Positions 1-7,209 of a stretch of DNA of 64,000 bases are shown here, in pieces. The stretch is from the NCBI RefSeq assembly GCF_000181495.1, contig NZ_ABCF01000002.1, positions 106,765 to 170,764 on the forward strand, written 5' to 3'. The notes under the pieces were generated by a model. That model was given only the letters and a program-made list of their open reading frames with translations, had not been told where the DNA came from and did not search any database. Position numbers and translations under genes: made by a program. Numbering within the stretch: the stretch's first letter is position 1; each line of letters begins with the position of its first letter. This DNA comes from Bacillus sp. SG-1. GTDB lineage: Bacteria > Bacillota > Bacilli > Bacillales > Bacillaceae_B.

Positions 1-1166
1 TCGCGATGAAATACAATTGCCAAGCCTGGATAAGAACCCAGGGCTTTCCCGCTTACGGCAGTCGCCAAGTAAACATTTTCCAAATCCAGTGGCGCGATTC
101 CGGCAGAACTGCAAGCATCGACACACAAATTGACACTATACTTGCGGCATAGTTTTTCCAGCCCTATCAAATCAAATAAATAGCCAGTTGATGTTTCACA
201 ATGAACCGTCCACAGCCAGCTGATATTTTCATTAATTAAAAGATACCTTTCTACTTCAGCCAGGGATATAGGCTCATTCCATTCCTTTTCAATCACCCTA
301 AAGGAAAGACCCATTCGCTTTGCGTGGTCGACAAGACGAAAACCAAATTCCCCATTTGCCAAAATCAGCCCTTGCCCTGCACATCTTTTTAATTGAGCTG
401 CTGCCAGATCATTCGCTAAGGTACCGGTTCCGACGAGAATTTGGACGTGCTGAGCACCTGTCAGTTGTTTGAGCTTTTCTTTAACTTCATTCATTTGCAA
501 AATGAATTCTTCCGATCGGTGTGAAACCGCTCCTTGCGAGAATGCTTCTTCCACTTGAGTGTGGACGGGAACAGGCCCGGGTAGGAAATTCATTGATTCC
601 TTGTTGGGAGACTGCCTGATCATCAGCTTGTTGAAAACCTTTGCGCTTTTTATAAACCTTTCCTTAGTCAGATACATCGGTTGAAAACGGGCATCTTCTT
701 CACCAACCAAAGGGCCAAAGGGTTCAAAGCCAATCCGCTTATATAATTTCAACTGCCTTACAGTCCCCGAGATAAGGGCCAGGTTATAACCGTGCTCGAG
801 GCAATGGGATACAGCTCTCTCAACCAATTTATAAAAAACCGTACTGCTTCTGAAATCTTTTTTTACAGACAGCAAACGAATTTCACAAGGAATGCTTCCA
901 TCCGGTAAATAAGAATCAATTTCACTCAATTTTTCATCTAAAGAAAAAGGACGATTTCCCCTAACTGCTATCATCCCAACCAGGGCATTCCCCTTTTTCG
1001 CTATGATATATGTATTTTCAACATGGAACTTATCAATGAGAATCTTTTTTTCATTAACCCCATGTTGAGGTATTTCATCAACAAATGTTTGATAATTCAT
1101 TCTATGTATTTGATTAAATTCTTCTTGCTCATCTGCAATTTTATAGTGAAGAGACTCTTTATTCAT
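1..1166 (-). CDS. GNAT acyltransferase fused to class-V PLP aminotransferase (3' end cut by window)
   Basis: The frame is open from an ATG at 1166 to the window edge (388 codons), so the C-terminus is missing. Residues 1 to about 190 look like a GNAT or autoinducer-synthase type acyltransferase, with an R-L-L-S-V strand and a Y-K-R-I-G-F helix. Near residue 195 a second domain begins with a class-V aminotransferase signature (FLPGPVPVHT, SHRSEEF). It continues through a VHCETSTG region, a D-A-C-S-S segment, and SGKALGS holding the probable PLP lysine. The ATG overlaps the last 8 bases of plsY, so the two are probably translationally coupled. The substrate is unknown. An N-acyl amino-compound pathway is an inference from a GNAT, an aminotransferase and PlsY sharing one transcript. 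Confidence 0.8.
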   Translation of the reverse strand, partial: MNKESLHYKIADEQEEFNQIHRMNYQTFVDEIPQHGVNEKKILIDKFHVENTYIIAKKGNALVGMIAVRGNRPFSLDEKLSEIDSYLPDGSIPCEIRLLSVKKDFRSSTVFYKLVERAVSHCLEHGYNLALISGTVRQLKLYKRIGFEPFGPLVGEEDARFQPMYLTKERFIKSAKVFNKLMIRQSPNKESMNFLPGPVPVHTQVEEAFSQGAVSHRSEEFILQMNEVKEKLKQLTGAQHVQILVGTGTLANDLAAAQLKRCAGQGLILANGEFGFRLVDHAKRMGLSFRVIEKEWNEPISLAEVERYLLINENISWLWTVHCETSTGYLFDLIGLEKLCRKYSVNLCVDACSSAGIAPLDLENVYLATAVSGKALGSYPGLAIVFHR

Positions 1167-1758
1167 CCTCAATCCTCCTAATATGCCGGTGGTGACGTTG
1201 GGTCGGTGTTTTTTTATGTGCCAACAGGACGATGCCGAGCATGATCAGCAGTGCTGTTCCATACTGTGCAGGCTGGTTCAATAAAAAAGCAGAGATAGGA
1301 ATTGAAAACATGGAAATGAACCCGGCTTTCTTGTAATCTCTTAACAGCAAATAAGTTATTCCGAATATAATACCGAATATAAAGATGCTTATAGGAACTA
1401 AGAATAGGGATGCACCGAGAAAGACCACCACACCTTTTCCTCCCCTGAATCCAAGTTGCAATGGAAAGATATGGCCGAGTAGAAGCGATAAAGCACTCAA
1501 TGCCATAGCAATGGTCTCATTTTCGGTAATTAAATAACTAATCGTCAAAGCAGTCATCACTTTCGTCACATCGATAAGTACCGTGAGGAGGAAACCTTTC
1601 TTCCCCAGCACTCTTCCTGCGTTTGTTGCCCCGACATTTCCGCTTCCGTATCGGCGGATATCATCCTTCAGGTAATATTCGGTCAGGTAGTAAGCACCAT
1701 TTAAGCCTCCAAAACCATACGAAAGGAGACAAACTGCGAAAATCATATAAATATTCAT
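1159..1758 (-). CDS. plsY: PlsY-family glycerol-3-phosphate acyltransferase
   Basis: A 199-residue polytopic membrane protein. It has the three PlsY signatures: GSGNVGATNAGR (residues 39-50), D63 with K66 in the second loop, and GHIFP followed by GFRGGKG (95-109). The family transfers the acyl group of acyl-phosphate to glycerol-3-phosphate, the first step of phospholipid synthesis in Gram-positives. The length is normal. The Shine-Dalgarno site is weak. The stop overlaps the start of the downstream GNAT-aminotransferase gene. That pairing is unusual for the housekeeping PlsY, so this may be a second, specialised paralogue. This cannot be tested inside the window. Confidence 0.9.
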   Translation of the reverse strand: MNIYMIFAVCLLSYGFGGLNGAYYLTEYYLKDDIRRYGSGNVGATNAGRVLGKKGFLLTVLIDVTKVMTALTISYLITENETIAMALSALSLLLGHIFPLQLGFRGGKGVVVFLGASLFLVPISIFIFGIIFGITYLLLRDYKKAGFISMFSIPISAFLLNQPAQYGTALLIMLGIVLLAHKKTPTQRHHRHIRRIEDE

Positions 1759-1880
1759 TTTGTATCACGCTCAATTTTGTATTTTGGACCCTATATAAAA
1801 TAACGAATCCTGCCCTCAAAAAGTTTCACTTTTTTACCATTTAAAAGAGGTCACTTGAAAATTCTTTTTCATCTACTGAT

Positions 1881-1914
1881 ATGTCATGATTTCTGGAATG
1901 CTTTTTCATGACAT
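1881..1914. promoter_or_regulatory. Inverted repeat upstream of the Sec peroxiredoxin
   Basis: Perfect 9-bp arms ATGTCATGA (1881-1889) and TCATGACAT (1906-1914) are separated by 16 nt. They lie between the divergent plsY and peroxiredoxin genes, 68 bases before the peroxiredoxin start. The repeat could be an operator or an RNA hairpin. It does not match a PerR box. Confidence 0.4.
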
Positions 1915-1981
1915 TCTGCTTCTACTATTAAGTGCAGTAATTGAATATATTTAATTTATCGTATAGAAATGAGGTGAGGAA

Positions 1982-2587
1982 ATGGATAATAAAGCAAACC
2001 AGCCTGCCAATGATTACTTTTGTGCACAGACTAACGATTTTGCTGCTTTATTTTCGGCAGAAGCCTTTTATAATTCCGATAAAGAAATCAGGACCATTAC
2101 ATTAGAAGAATTACGGGGAAAATGGGTGGTCCTGTTTTTTTATGGAAGTGATTTCACATTTGTTTGACCGACTGAATTGGCAGCGGTCGCTGCTATTTAC
2201 CCTGTATTTCAATCTTTAAACGCTGAAGTCCTGGCAATCAGCACAGACAGCGTTTATGCTCATAAAGTATTTACTGAGGTATCACCTTCTTTATCAAAGG
2301 TAGCCTACCCCTTGGTCAGTGACAGAACACATGAAATTTCAAGATCCTACAGGGTCCTCAACGAAAAAACAGGTGCTGCTTTAAGAGCCACAATCATCAT
2401 AGACCCAGAAGGAGTCATCGCTTCAAGGCTTGTGAACCCTTTGGAAGTAGGGCGCAATGTTTACGAGATCTTAAGGCTTCTACAAGCACTTCAATACAGC
2501 CGTGAAACCGGAGAGCTTGTTCCTGCCAATTGGGTTCCTGGTAATCCTGGCATTTCGAGGCAGTCTAAACTTTTCGGGAAAATTTAA
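1982..2587 (+). CDS. Selenocysteine-containing peroxiredoxin (TGA at codon 62 read as Sec)
   Basis: The AhpC/Tsa-type peroxiredoxin fold is split by one in-frame TGA at 2165-2167. Residues around it read FYGSDFTFV-U-PTEL, so the TGA sits exactly where the peroxidatic cysteine belongs (family motif FTFVCPTE). Both sides are in the same frame and together give 201 residues, a normal length. Thr59 and Arg135 (GAALRATIIID) complete the active site. The resolving-cysteine motif VCPANW is LVPANW (Val180), and the only cysteine is Cys14, so the enzyme is 1-Cys or uses an unusual partner. The start is set by GAGGTGAGG just before the ATG. A bSECIS-like hairpin follows the TGA, and selB and selC are in this window. 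The role is reduction of peroxides with a selenolate. The alternative, a nonsense pseudogene, is less likely. Confidence 0.9.
2178..2195 (+). promoter_or_regulatory. Bacterial SECIS-like hairpin
   Basis: TGGCAGC (2178-2184) pairs with GCTGCTA (2189-2195) through seven pairs, one of them G-U, closing a GGTC loop (2185-2188). The loop begins 17 nt after the TGA. Known bSECIS elements have a small apical loop with G in the first two positions, 16-37 nt after UGA, which is the part bound by SelB. An alternative GACCG/CGGTC pairing at 2166-2170 and 2184-2188 also exists. Confidence 0.75.
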
Positions 2588-2643
2588 TGTTGTTAGGAGC
2601 AATGGTGCCGGCTTGTTATCAACTGATATCCCGGCACCTGACA

Positions 2644-3339
2644 TTAATCGATTTGCAACGCTTTTTTCACTGCCTCTTCAGCATGAATAAGTGCAGTATC
2701 AAAAACAGGCACATTACAGTCCTTCTCCTTGATCAGCAGGCCGATCTCCGTACAACCGAGGACAATCCCCTCCGCTCCCTTTGTCTGTAATGACTCTATG
2801 ATATCCTTCATATATTCTCGAGATTCTCCCTCTATCCTGCCAACACACAGCTCATCAAAGATGATTGTATTTATTTTTTCTCTTTCCTTCCCATCAGGTA
2901 CCACCACTTCAATTCCATTCATTCTAAGCCGCTCTTTATAAAAATCCTGTTCCATCGTATACCTGGTCCCTAGCAGACCAACAGACTTAATCCCTTGGGA
3001 TCTGATATGTACCGCAGCTGCATCTGCTATATGAAGAACGGGAATACTTATATGCTCAGAAATAAGATCAATCACTTTGTGCATCGTGTTAGTACAAAGA
3101 ATGATAAAGTCAGCGCCAGCTTTCTCTAAAGAACTTGCAGCCTCGCCTAAAACGTCCGCAGCCCTCCCCCATTCACCAGTTGACTGATAACGCTCTATTT
3201 CTGTGAAGTCCACACTATAGAGCAGGCATTTCGCCGAATGCAGTCCACCAAGCTGATCATTGATCATTTCATTGATGATTCTGTAATACTCCGCGGAAGA
3301 TTCCCAGCTCATGCCGCCGATCATCCCAATCATTTTCAT
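2644..3339 (-). CDS. Aspartate/glutamate racemase family protein
   Basis: 231 residues, the usual family length. The family uses two cysteines as acid/base catalysts without a cofactor. Both are present: Cys82 in CTNTMH and Cys196 in GCTEI. The N-terminus MIGMIGGMSWESSAEYY is typical of aspartate racemases (RacD-like). A GAGGTG Shine-Dalgarno sits before the ATG at 3339. It probably interconverts L- and D-aspartate, or a related amino acid, in the cytosol. The exact substrate cannot be told from sequence. It is convergent with the selenoprotein gene and appears to be a single-gene unit. Confidence 0.87.
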   Translation of the reverse strand: MKMIGMIGGMSWESSAEYYRIINEMINDQLGGLHSAKCLLYSVDFTEIERYQSTGEWGRAADVLGEAASSLEKAGADFIILCTNTMHKVIDLISEHISIPVLHIADAAAVHIRSQGIKSVGLLGTRYTMEQDFYKERLRMNGIEVVVPDGKEREKINTIIFDELCVGRIEGESREYMKDIIESLQTKGAEGIVLGCTEIGLLIKEKDCNVPVFDTALIHAEEAVKKALQID

Positions 3340-3784
3340 CTTTATACACCTCTATCGTTTGTCTAGGTTCATAGGACCATTATAGAGTATTTTACCATTT
3401 TTAGGGGCTTTTTGAGATTGATGGGGAGTTTTTGAGACTTTTACTAGGTGGAAGTACCTTCGCTGGCGGAGTGACGATTGACACAAAAGTCCTGACAAAT
3501 GTGCCACAAAGTTTAGATAATGAAATTTTTGACACAACTGTCAGGACTCTACCCTATTATTTAATTATATATTTCAATTCAAATTATTTAATTTATGCTT
3601 TATTATAAAGAGACCTCTTCTTACATTTAATCCTTAGAATATTATTAGCTTGTTATAACACAATTCTGGAGAAATAATGACGCAAAAGAACAGATTTCTT
3701 CTGGGAACTCTTCAATGACATATACTTTTAGCGCTCTTGAAGAGTGACACAAAAATCCCTACATTAAACTTCGACCAGATCTTC
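3340..3784. other. Intergenic region, no gene seen
   Basis: AT-rich sequence with no supported reading frame. It contains short imperfect inverted copies of TCCTGACA near 3490-3545 but no recognisable RNA or terminator. Confidence 0.4.
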
Positions 3785-3835
3785 CATTAACGCTCCCTTT
3801 ACTTGAACAAAAGGTCTGCTATTTATTCCGCAGAA
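3785..3835. repeat. Short interspersed repeat, copy A
   Basis: Shares the core ATTAA-N-CT-CCTTTACTTGAACAAA with copies at 4351, 4811 and 5350. Each copy lies between small minus-strand genes. Confidence 0.5.
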
Positions 3836-3867
3836 CCCATAAGGTGGGGCAATGTTTACTTTAAATT

Positions 3868-4293
3868 TTAAGAACCATTGAACTTTTTCCATTGACCATT
3901 CTCTAATATTTCTAAAACCTCGCCCTCTCCAGAAATAAATTCAATTGTCTTATTGTCATCTTTATATGTCGTTATTGGCACTTTAACTTTAATAGAATTG
4001 ACTTGTGGATGGTTGTCTAGAAACATTTGGTGTTCAATAGCCTCATCAAGTCCTTTTCTCACTTCGTCGCCTATCAATGAGTATTTTCTTGTACCTTCTA
4101 ATTCTTGAGCCAATTTTCTCTGTTGGTGCAAAGTCTCAGATATTTCATCAAAGGATACAACCCTTTCTTCGGTTGTTACTTCCTTGTTCTTGTCGAACGA
4201 ATATAAATTAGCATAAGCCATTATTTTCGGTACGTTTGCCAATATGATAATTAGAATGAATACACCTGCTATTATATAAATGGTCTTTTTCAT
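3868..4293 (-). CDS. Small membrane-anchored protein, unknown function
   Basis: The ATG at 4293 is chosen because GAAAGGGGAAGAG lies just upstream. Upstream TTG-type starts lack such a site. The resulting 141-residue protein has one N-terminal membrane segment (IYIIAGVFILIIILANV) followed by a hydrophilic, probably extracellular region rich in charged residues. No family is recognised. It lies in a run of small minus-strand genes separated by copies of a short repeat, which suggests independent units. Similar one-helix exported proteins are common in Bacillaceae. Confidence 0.65.
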   Translation of the reverse strand: MKKTIYIIAGVFILIIILANVPKIMAYANLYSFDKNKEVTTEERVVSFDEISETLHQQRKLAQELEGTRKYSLIGDEVRKGLDEAIEHQMFLDNHPQVNSIKVKVPITTYKDDNKTIEFISGEGEVLEILENGQWKKFNGS

Positions 4294-4350
4294 ATTTCTC
4301 TTCCCCTTTCTTAATCGGATTTGTTCCACCTCCCCCTAATATCTATTTCA

Positions 4351-4404
4351 ATTAACCTGTTCCTCTACTTGAACAGAGGGCTGCTTGTTCAGCAAACGCC
4401 CTCT
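4351..4404. repeat. Short interspersed repeat, copy B
   Basis: The clearest copy with its hairpin: CTACTTGAACAGAGGGCTGCTTGTTCAGC..., where GAGGG (4376-4380) can pair with CCCTC (4399-4403). It follows the gene at 4423 on the minus strand and may act as a weak terminator. Confidence 0.55.
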
Positions 4405-4422
4405 TCAGTAGAAGTTCATTTG

Positions 4423-4686
4423 TTATTCCTCAAGTTCTCTCGTATTTACTAGAACCAAATTACCGTTATCCCTTTCATAGAGACTCAAAAATGTCTTTTC
4501 GTTACCTTCAAGTTGATAACTTACAAGAGAACTGTGCTTTTTTAATTCTTCAACGGATTGAATTGAAATATCTTCAGTATCATATGTCTCTTCAAGTTTT
4601 TCAGAAACTGTTTTTTCCAACATTTTATCCTCTATAAACAGAGTTATTAACCATACCGTAGTGCCAAGAGCTAATGCCAAGGACAA
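4423..4686 (-). CDS. Small single-pass membrane protein, unknown function (start uncertain)
   Basis: 87 residues from a TTG at 4686, with a membrane segment (LALALGTTVWLITLFI) and a short hydrophilic tail. The frame stays open further upstream and would add a basic stretch (QDLRKKN) before the helix. A good Shine-Dalgarno, AAGGGGTG, lies at about 4737-4744, so translation may begin there at a non-standard codon (ATT or ATC) rather than at 4686. No family is recognised. Confidence 0.5.
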   Translation of the reverse strand: MSLALALGTTVWLITLFIEDKMLEKTVSEKLEETYDTEDISIQSVEELKKHSSLVSYQLEGNEKTFLSLYERDNGNLVLVNTRELEE

Positions 4687-4810
4687 TAATGATATTTTCG
4701 AAATAGTATTTTTCTTTCTAAGGTCTTGGATAAAATCACCCCTTAATTAGAAATTTATACTCCTGTTATTCATAAAAATTACTTAATCCAAATCAGTTGA
4801 GTTTTGATTA

Positions 4811-4846
4811 TTCAACTAAACTGCCCTTTACTTGAATAAGGTGGAT
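4811..4846. repeat. Short interspersed repeat, copy C
   Basis: CAACTAAACTGCCCTTTACTTGAATAA matches the core of copies A, B and D. It lies just downstream of the lipoprotein gene at 4860 on the minus strand. Confidence 0.45.
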
Positions 4847-4859
4847 ACCTAGAAGTGAC

Positions 4860-5267
4860 TTAATCTAAAGGTATTGTTTCATTAAAAGTTTCGCCATCTT
4901 CGCTTTCCCATTCTACACGTAGTGTAATCTCCTCGGCGAATGCTTCTATATCTCCAGGGGGGTTATTTCCTCCACCTTGGGGTATTTTAATGTATTCACC
5001 GTTTCCATCTCTTGATGTGCCAGAACCCCCTCCTTGTGAGTGGGTTATAAAATACGTGACTTCTTTTGGGATTGAATCGGACTTGGACTTCAAGCTCCCA
5101 CCTACATAATACATTTCTCGGTCAGCAGTAAACACTACTTCAAGGTTCGCTTTCCACGAAGTAGTTTCTCCCCGTACAATATGAGTTTCAGCATTATCAC
5201 TTGATTGGCACCCCATAAATAACAATAGTGAGATTACACATAATGCAACTAATTTTGAGAATTTCAT
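4860..5267 (-). CDS. Putative lipoprotein, unknown function
   Basis: 135 residues with a clear type II signal peptide: MKFSK, a hydrophobic stretch and the lipobox LFMGC, giving a lipidated Cys20. The mature part is glycine-rich in its middle (GGGSG, GGGNNPPG) and ends in beta-rich sequence. No family is recognised. It is probably anchored on the outer face of the membrane. It sits between two repeat copies and appears to be a separate unit. Confidence 0.7.
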   Translation of the reverse strand: MKFSKLVALCVISLLLFMGCQSSDNAETHIVRGETTSWKANLEVVFTADREMYYVGGSLKSKSDSIPKEVTYFITHSQGGGSGTSRDGNGEYIKIPQGGGNNPPGDIEAFAEEITLRVEWESEDGETFNETIPLD

Positions 5268-5349
5268 TATAAACTTATCCTTTCTAAACTTAACCGAATT
5301 CTTCTTAATAAATTAGACGAAAACATACAAATTTTAGTTTCGCTTATTC

Positions 5350-5412
5350 TATTAAACTCCTCCATTACTTGAACAAAGGGGCGGCTGCTTGTCAGCAAAC
5401 GCTGCTTTTTCT
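5350..5412. repeat. Short interspersed repeat, copy D
   Basis: TATTAAACTCCTCCATTACTTGAACAAAGGG is followed by GCGGCTGCTTGTCAGCAAACGC, containing the partial inverted arms GCTGCTT and CAGC. Confidence 0.5.
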
Positions 5413-5554
5413 GCAAAAGGAAATTTGATAAGTATACTCAGAAACAGCATTTAATTTTGAAGGATAAGTTGGACTATAATGATTTTCATATTGTAAAACT
5501 TTAAATGACTATACCGTTTTCCCTTAACACTTTCTCTGTAATGGTTTATTAGAT

Positions 5555-6226
5555 TTACTGAAATGACTTGGCAATATAGATTAATTCTTTTTTGTAGAGC
5601 ATAACATTAGAGTCTCCTGGATTATATGTTAACCCGTAAATAAGGTCTCCATCTTCTTCCCAATGTAGTATACTCAGACTTGGATCAAACGTAATAATTG
5701 GTCCAGTATCTGATTGCCCGTCTCTGTAATACCCTACAAAGTTCCCATCTTGAATTGTTTCTCCATTAAAATCGTTAGGGGAGAAAAAAATTGGATCTTC
5801 TTTTAATAACTCAACTCTTAGATATTGATTTTCTTCCCCGTAAAATGTTACAACGGTTGTATTCTCGTTCTGTAATTGGTTTACATCAAATTCCTTTAAC
5901 TTAAAAGGAAGCTTTGTGAGAAATTTAAAATCTTCATCGATAGATGAGGGTCTTTCTTTATTTACATCATAATAGTGAATACCATTAACAGCATTTTTTC
6001 CATCAATGATTTCTAATCCTACGCCACCATAATAGGCAAAGATAAATAGACTAGCTACAACAAATACAGCTGATAACACTGGGGCAAAAATAGGCTTCTT
6101 TACAATCATTCGCTTTGGATTTCCACTCTGTTTTATTTGATAAATCATTTCCTTTTTTTTCTCAGAGCTTAAGCAAAGCTTATTGATTGGAGATTCGTTC
6201 ACTTGCTCTTTCAAAATTCTCTCCAT
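5555..6226 (-). CDS. Putative anti-sigma factor with DUF4367-like C-terminal region
   Basis: The ATG at 6226 (MERILKEQ) is preceded by AAAGGGGAT at good spacing and is preferred over a TTG at 6247. The 223-residue protein has a cytoplasmic N-terminus of about 45 residues, one membrane helix (FAPVLSAVFVVASLFIFAYY) and an extracytoplasmic domain. That domain's ending, with SILHWEEDGDLIYGL, resembles DUF4367. The start lies inside the 3' end of the ECF sigma gene, the usual sigma/anti-sigma arrangement. Its inferred role is membrane sequestration of the cognate sigma factor. There is no zinc-binding anti-sigma motif. Confidence 0.75.
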   Translation of the reverse strand: MERILKEQVNESPINKLCLSSEKKKEMIYQIKQSGNPKRMIVKKPIFAPVLSAVFVVASLFIFAYYGGVGLEIIDGKNAVNGIHYYDVNKERPSSIDEDFKFLTKLPFKLKEFDVNQLQNENTTVVTFYGEENQYLRVELLKEDPIFFSPNDFNGETIQDGNFVGYYRDGQSDTGPIITFDPSLSILHWEEDGDLIYGLTYNPGDSNVMLYKKELIYIAKSFQ

Positions 6227-6755
6227 CCTTATATCCCCTTTCCTCAAAATTTTTCTTTAACAATTCTTTTGCCCTGGCTAAACGTGATTTTACTGTATTT
6301 TCATTTATCGCCAATACATTTGCTATTTCCTTTATTTTCAACTCTTGAAAATAATATAGAGAAATTACTTCACGGTATTTCAATGATAGATTTAAAATTT
6401 CTGTAGTTAGTCTATGTTTTCCGTATTCCTCCATAAAGAGTTCCTCAGGTGTTTTGGTCCCTCCTTTAGCAATAGCGGAAATTTTGTCACTTAGATATAT
6501 GTATTTGTAGTAAGCACTCTTCAGATAATCTTTACATTGGTTGATCGTAATACTAAATATCCAGGTTTTAATTGAAGATTTCTCTTGAAATTTATCCATA
6601 TTTTTATAACACTTGATAAAAATTTCTTGTACAAGGTCTTCTGCTATGTCCTTCTTCTTTACATATGTAAAAACCAATCTTAAAACATCGTCACTATAGT
6701 GGTGAAAGATATATTCAAAAAAAGCATCATCTGTAGAAAAGCTACTCTTATTCAT
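6180..6755 (-). CDS. ECF-type RNA polymerase sigma factor
   Basis: 191 residues, normal for group 4 sigma factors. Region 2 is present (DIAEDLVQEIFIKCYKNMDKF, then SSIKTWIFSITINQCKDYL). Region 4 is a helix-turn-helix (REVISLYYFQELKIKEIANVL, then NTVKSRLARAKELL). GAGGGGGG precedes the ATG at 6755. The gene overlaps the anti-sigma gene by 47 bp. A possible self-recognised promoter lies at 6787-6815. The signal it responds to is unknown. Confidence 0.92.
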   Translation of the reverse strand: MNKSSFSTDDAFFEYIFHHYSDDVLRLVFTYVKKKDIAEDLVQEIFIKCYKNMDKFQEKSSIKTWIFSITINQCKDYLKSAYYKYIYLSDKISAIAKGGTKTPEELFMEEYGKHRLTTEILNLSLKYREVISLYYFQELKIKEIANVLAINENTVKSRLARAKELLKKNFEERGYKDGENFERASERISNQ

Positions 6756-6786
6756 AGCATCCCCCCCTCTCTGGTTCTTTTTAATA

Positions 6787-6815
6787 TTAGACGATTCTAC
6801 ATCAATAAGGGTTGA
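6787..6815 (-). promoter_or_regulatory. Candidate ECF promoter for the sigma operon
   Basis: On the minus strand TCAACC is followed 16 nt later by CGTCTAA. ECF promoters typically carry AAC at -35 and CGTC at -10 with 16-17 nt spacing. The position, 32-60 nt before the sigma gene, suits autoregulation. Confidence 0.4.
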
Positions 6816-7051
6816 TAAAATCTGAAAAAAAAGCTGAAACCGTTTATGATTTGCTTTTTCTTTTATGCAAATAATTTTTAATGTGCTGCCTTTTGGCAGA
6901 GGTACAAAGCAAAGAAGCTAATGTGAGGCTTTTTTCCAACTCAAGATTTTAGTGTTCATTTAAATGGCCCTTTGGTTGAATACGAGGATATTTATGGATT
7001 TTCAATGTTGTTAATACTTTTGTGTCGCTCGTCACGGAGCGAGGGGCATGA

Positions 7052-7147
7052 TTTACAAATTACCAAGAAATTATGTACCGAGATGGCAAGGTGGATGGAC
7101 AACCTGAAATTCCGATGCAAATGATGTACCGCACCGGCGAGGTATAG
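7052..7147 (+). pseudogene. Short unrecognised coding remnant
   Basis: An open stretch of 31 codons ends in TAG and has protein-like composition (YRDGKVDGQPEIPMQMMY). It is cut by TGA at 7049 and has no credible start or ribosome site. It may be the C-terminal relic of a lost gene. Confidence 0.25.
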
Positions 7148-7170
7148 TGACCTCGCTCTGTAAAAAGCAC

Positions 7171-7202
7171 AAAAAAGCCGGCTGCTTAGTAGCATACCGA
7201 CT
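7171..7202 (-). terminator. rlmN terminator
   Basis: On the minus strand AGTCGG...CCGGCT forms a stem followed by TTTTTT, directly after the rlmN stop. Confidence 0.65.
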
Positions 7203-7209
7203 CTCATTT

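Noticed and set aside
1..1166. selA (PLP enzyme for selenocysteine synthesis)
   Set aside because: The PLP domain is class-V aminotransferase with an N-terminal GNAT; SelA sequence features are absent.
2165..2167. TGA as a simple nonsense mutation of the peroxiredoxin
   Set aside because: It falls exactly on the catalytic Cys codon, the rest of the frame is intact, a SECIS-like hairpin follows, and selB and selC are present.
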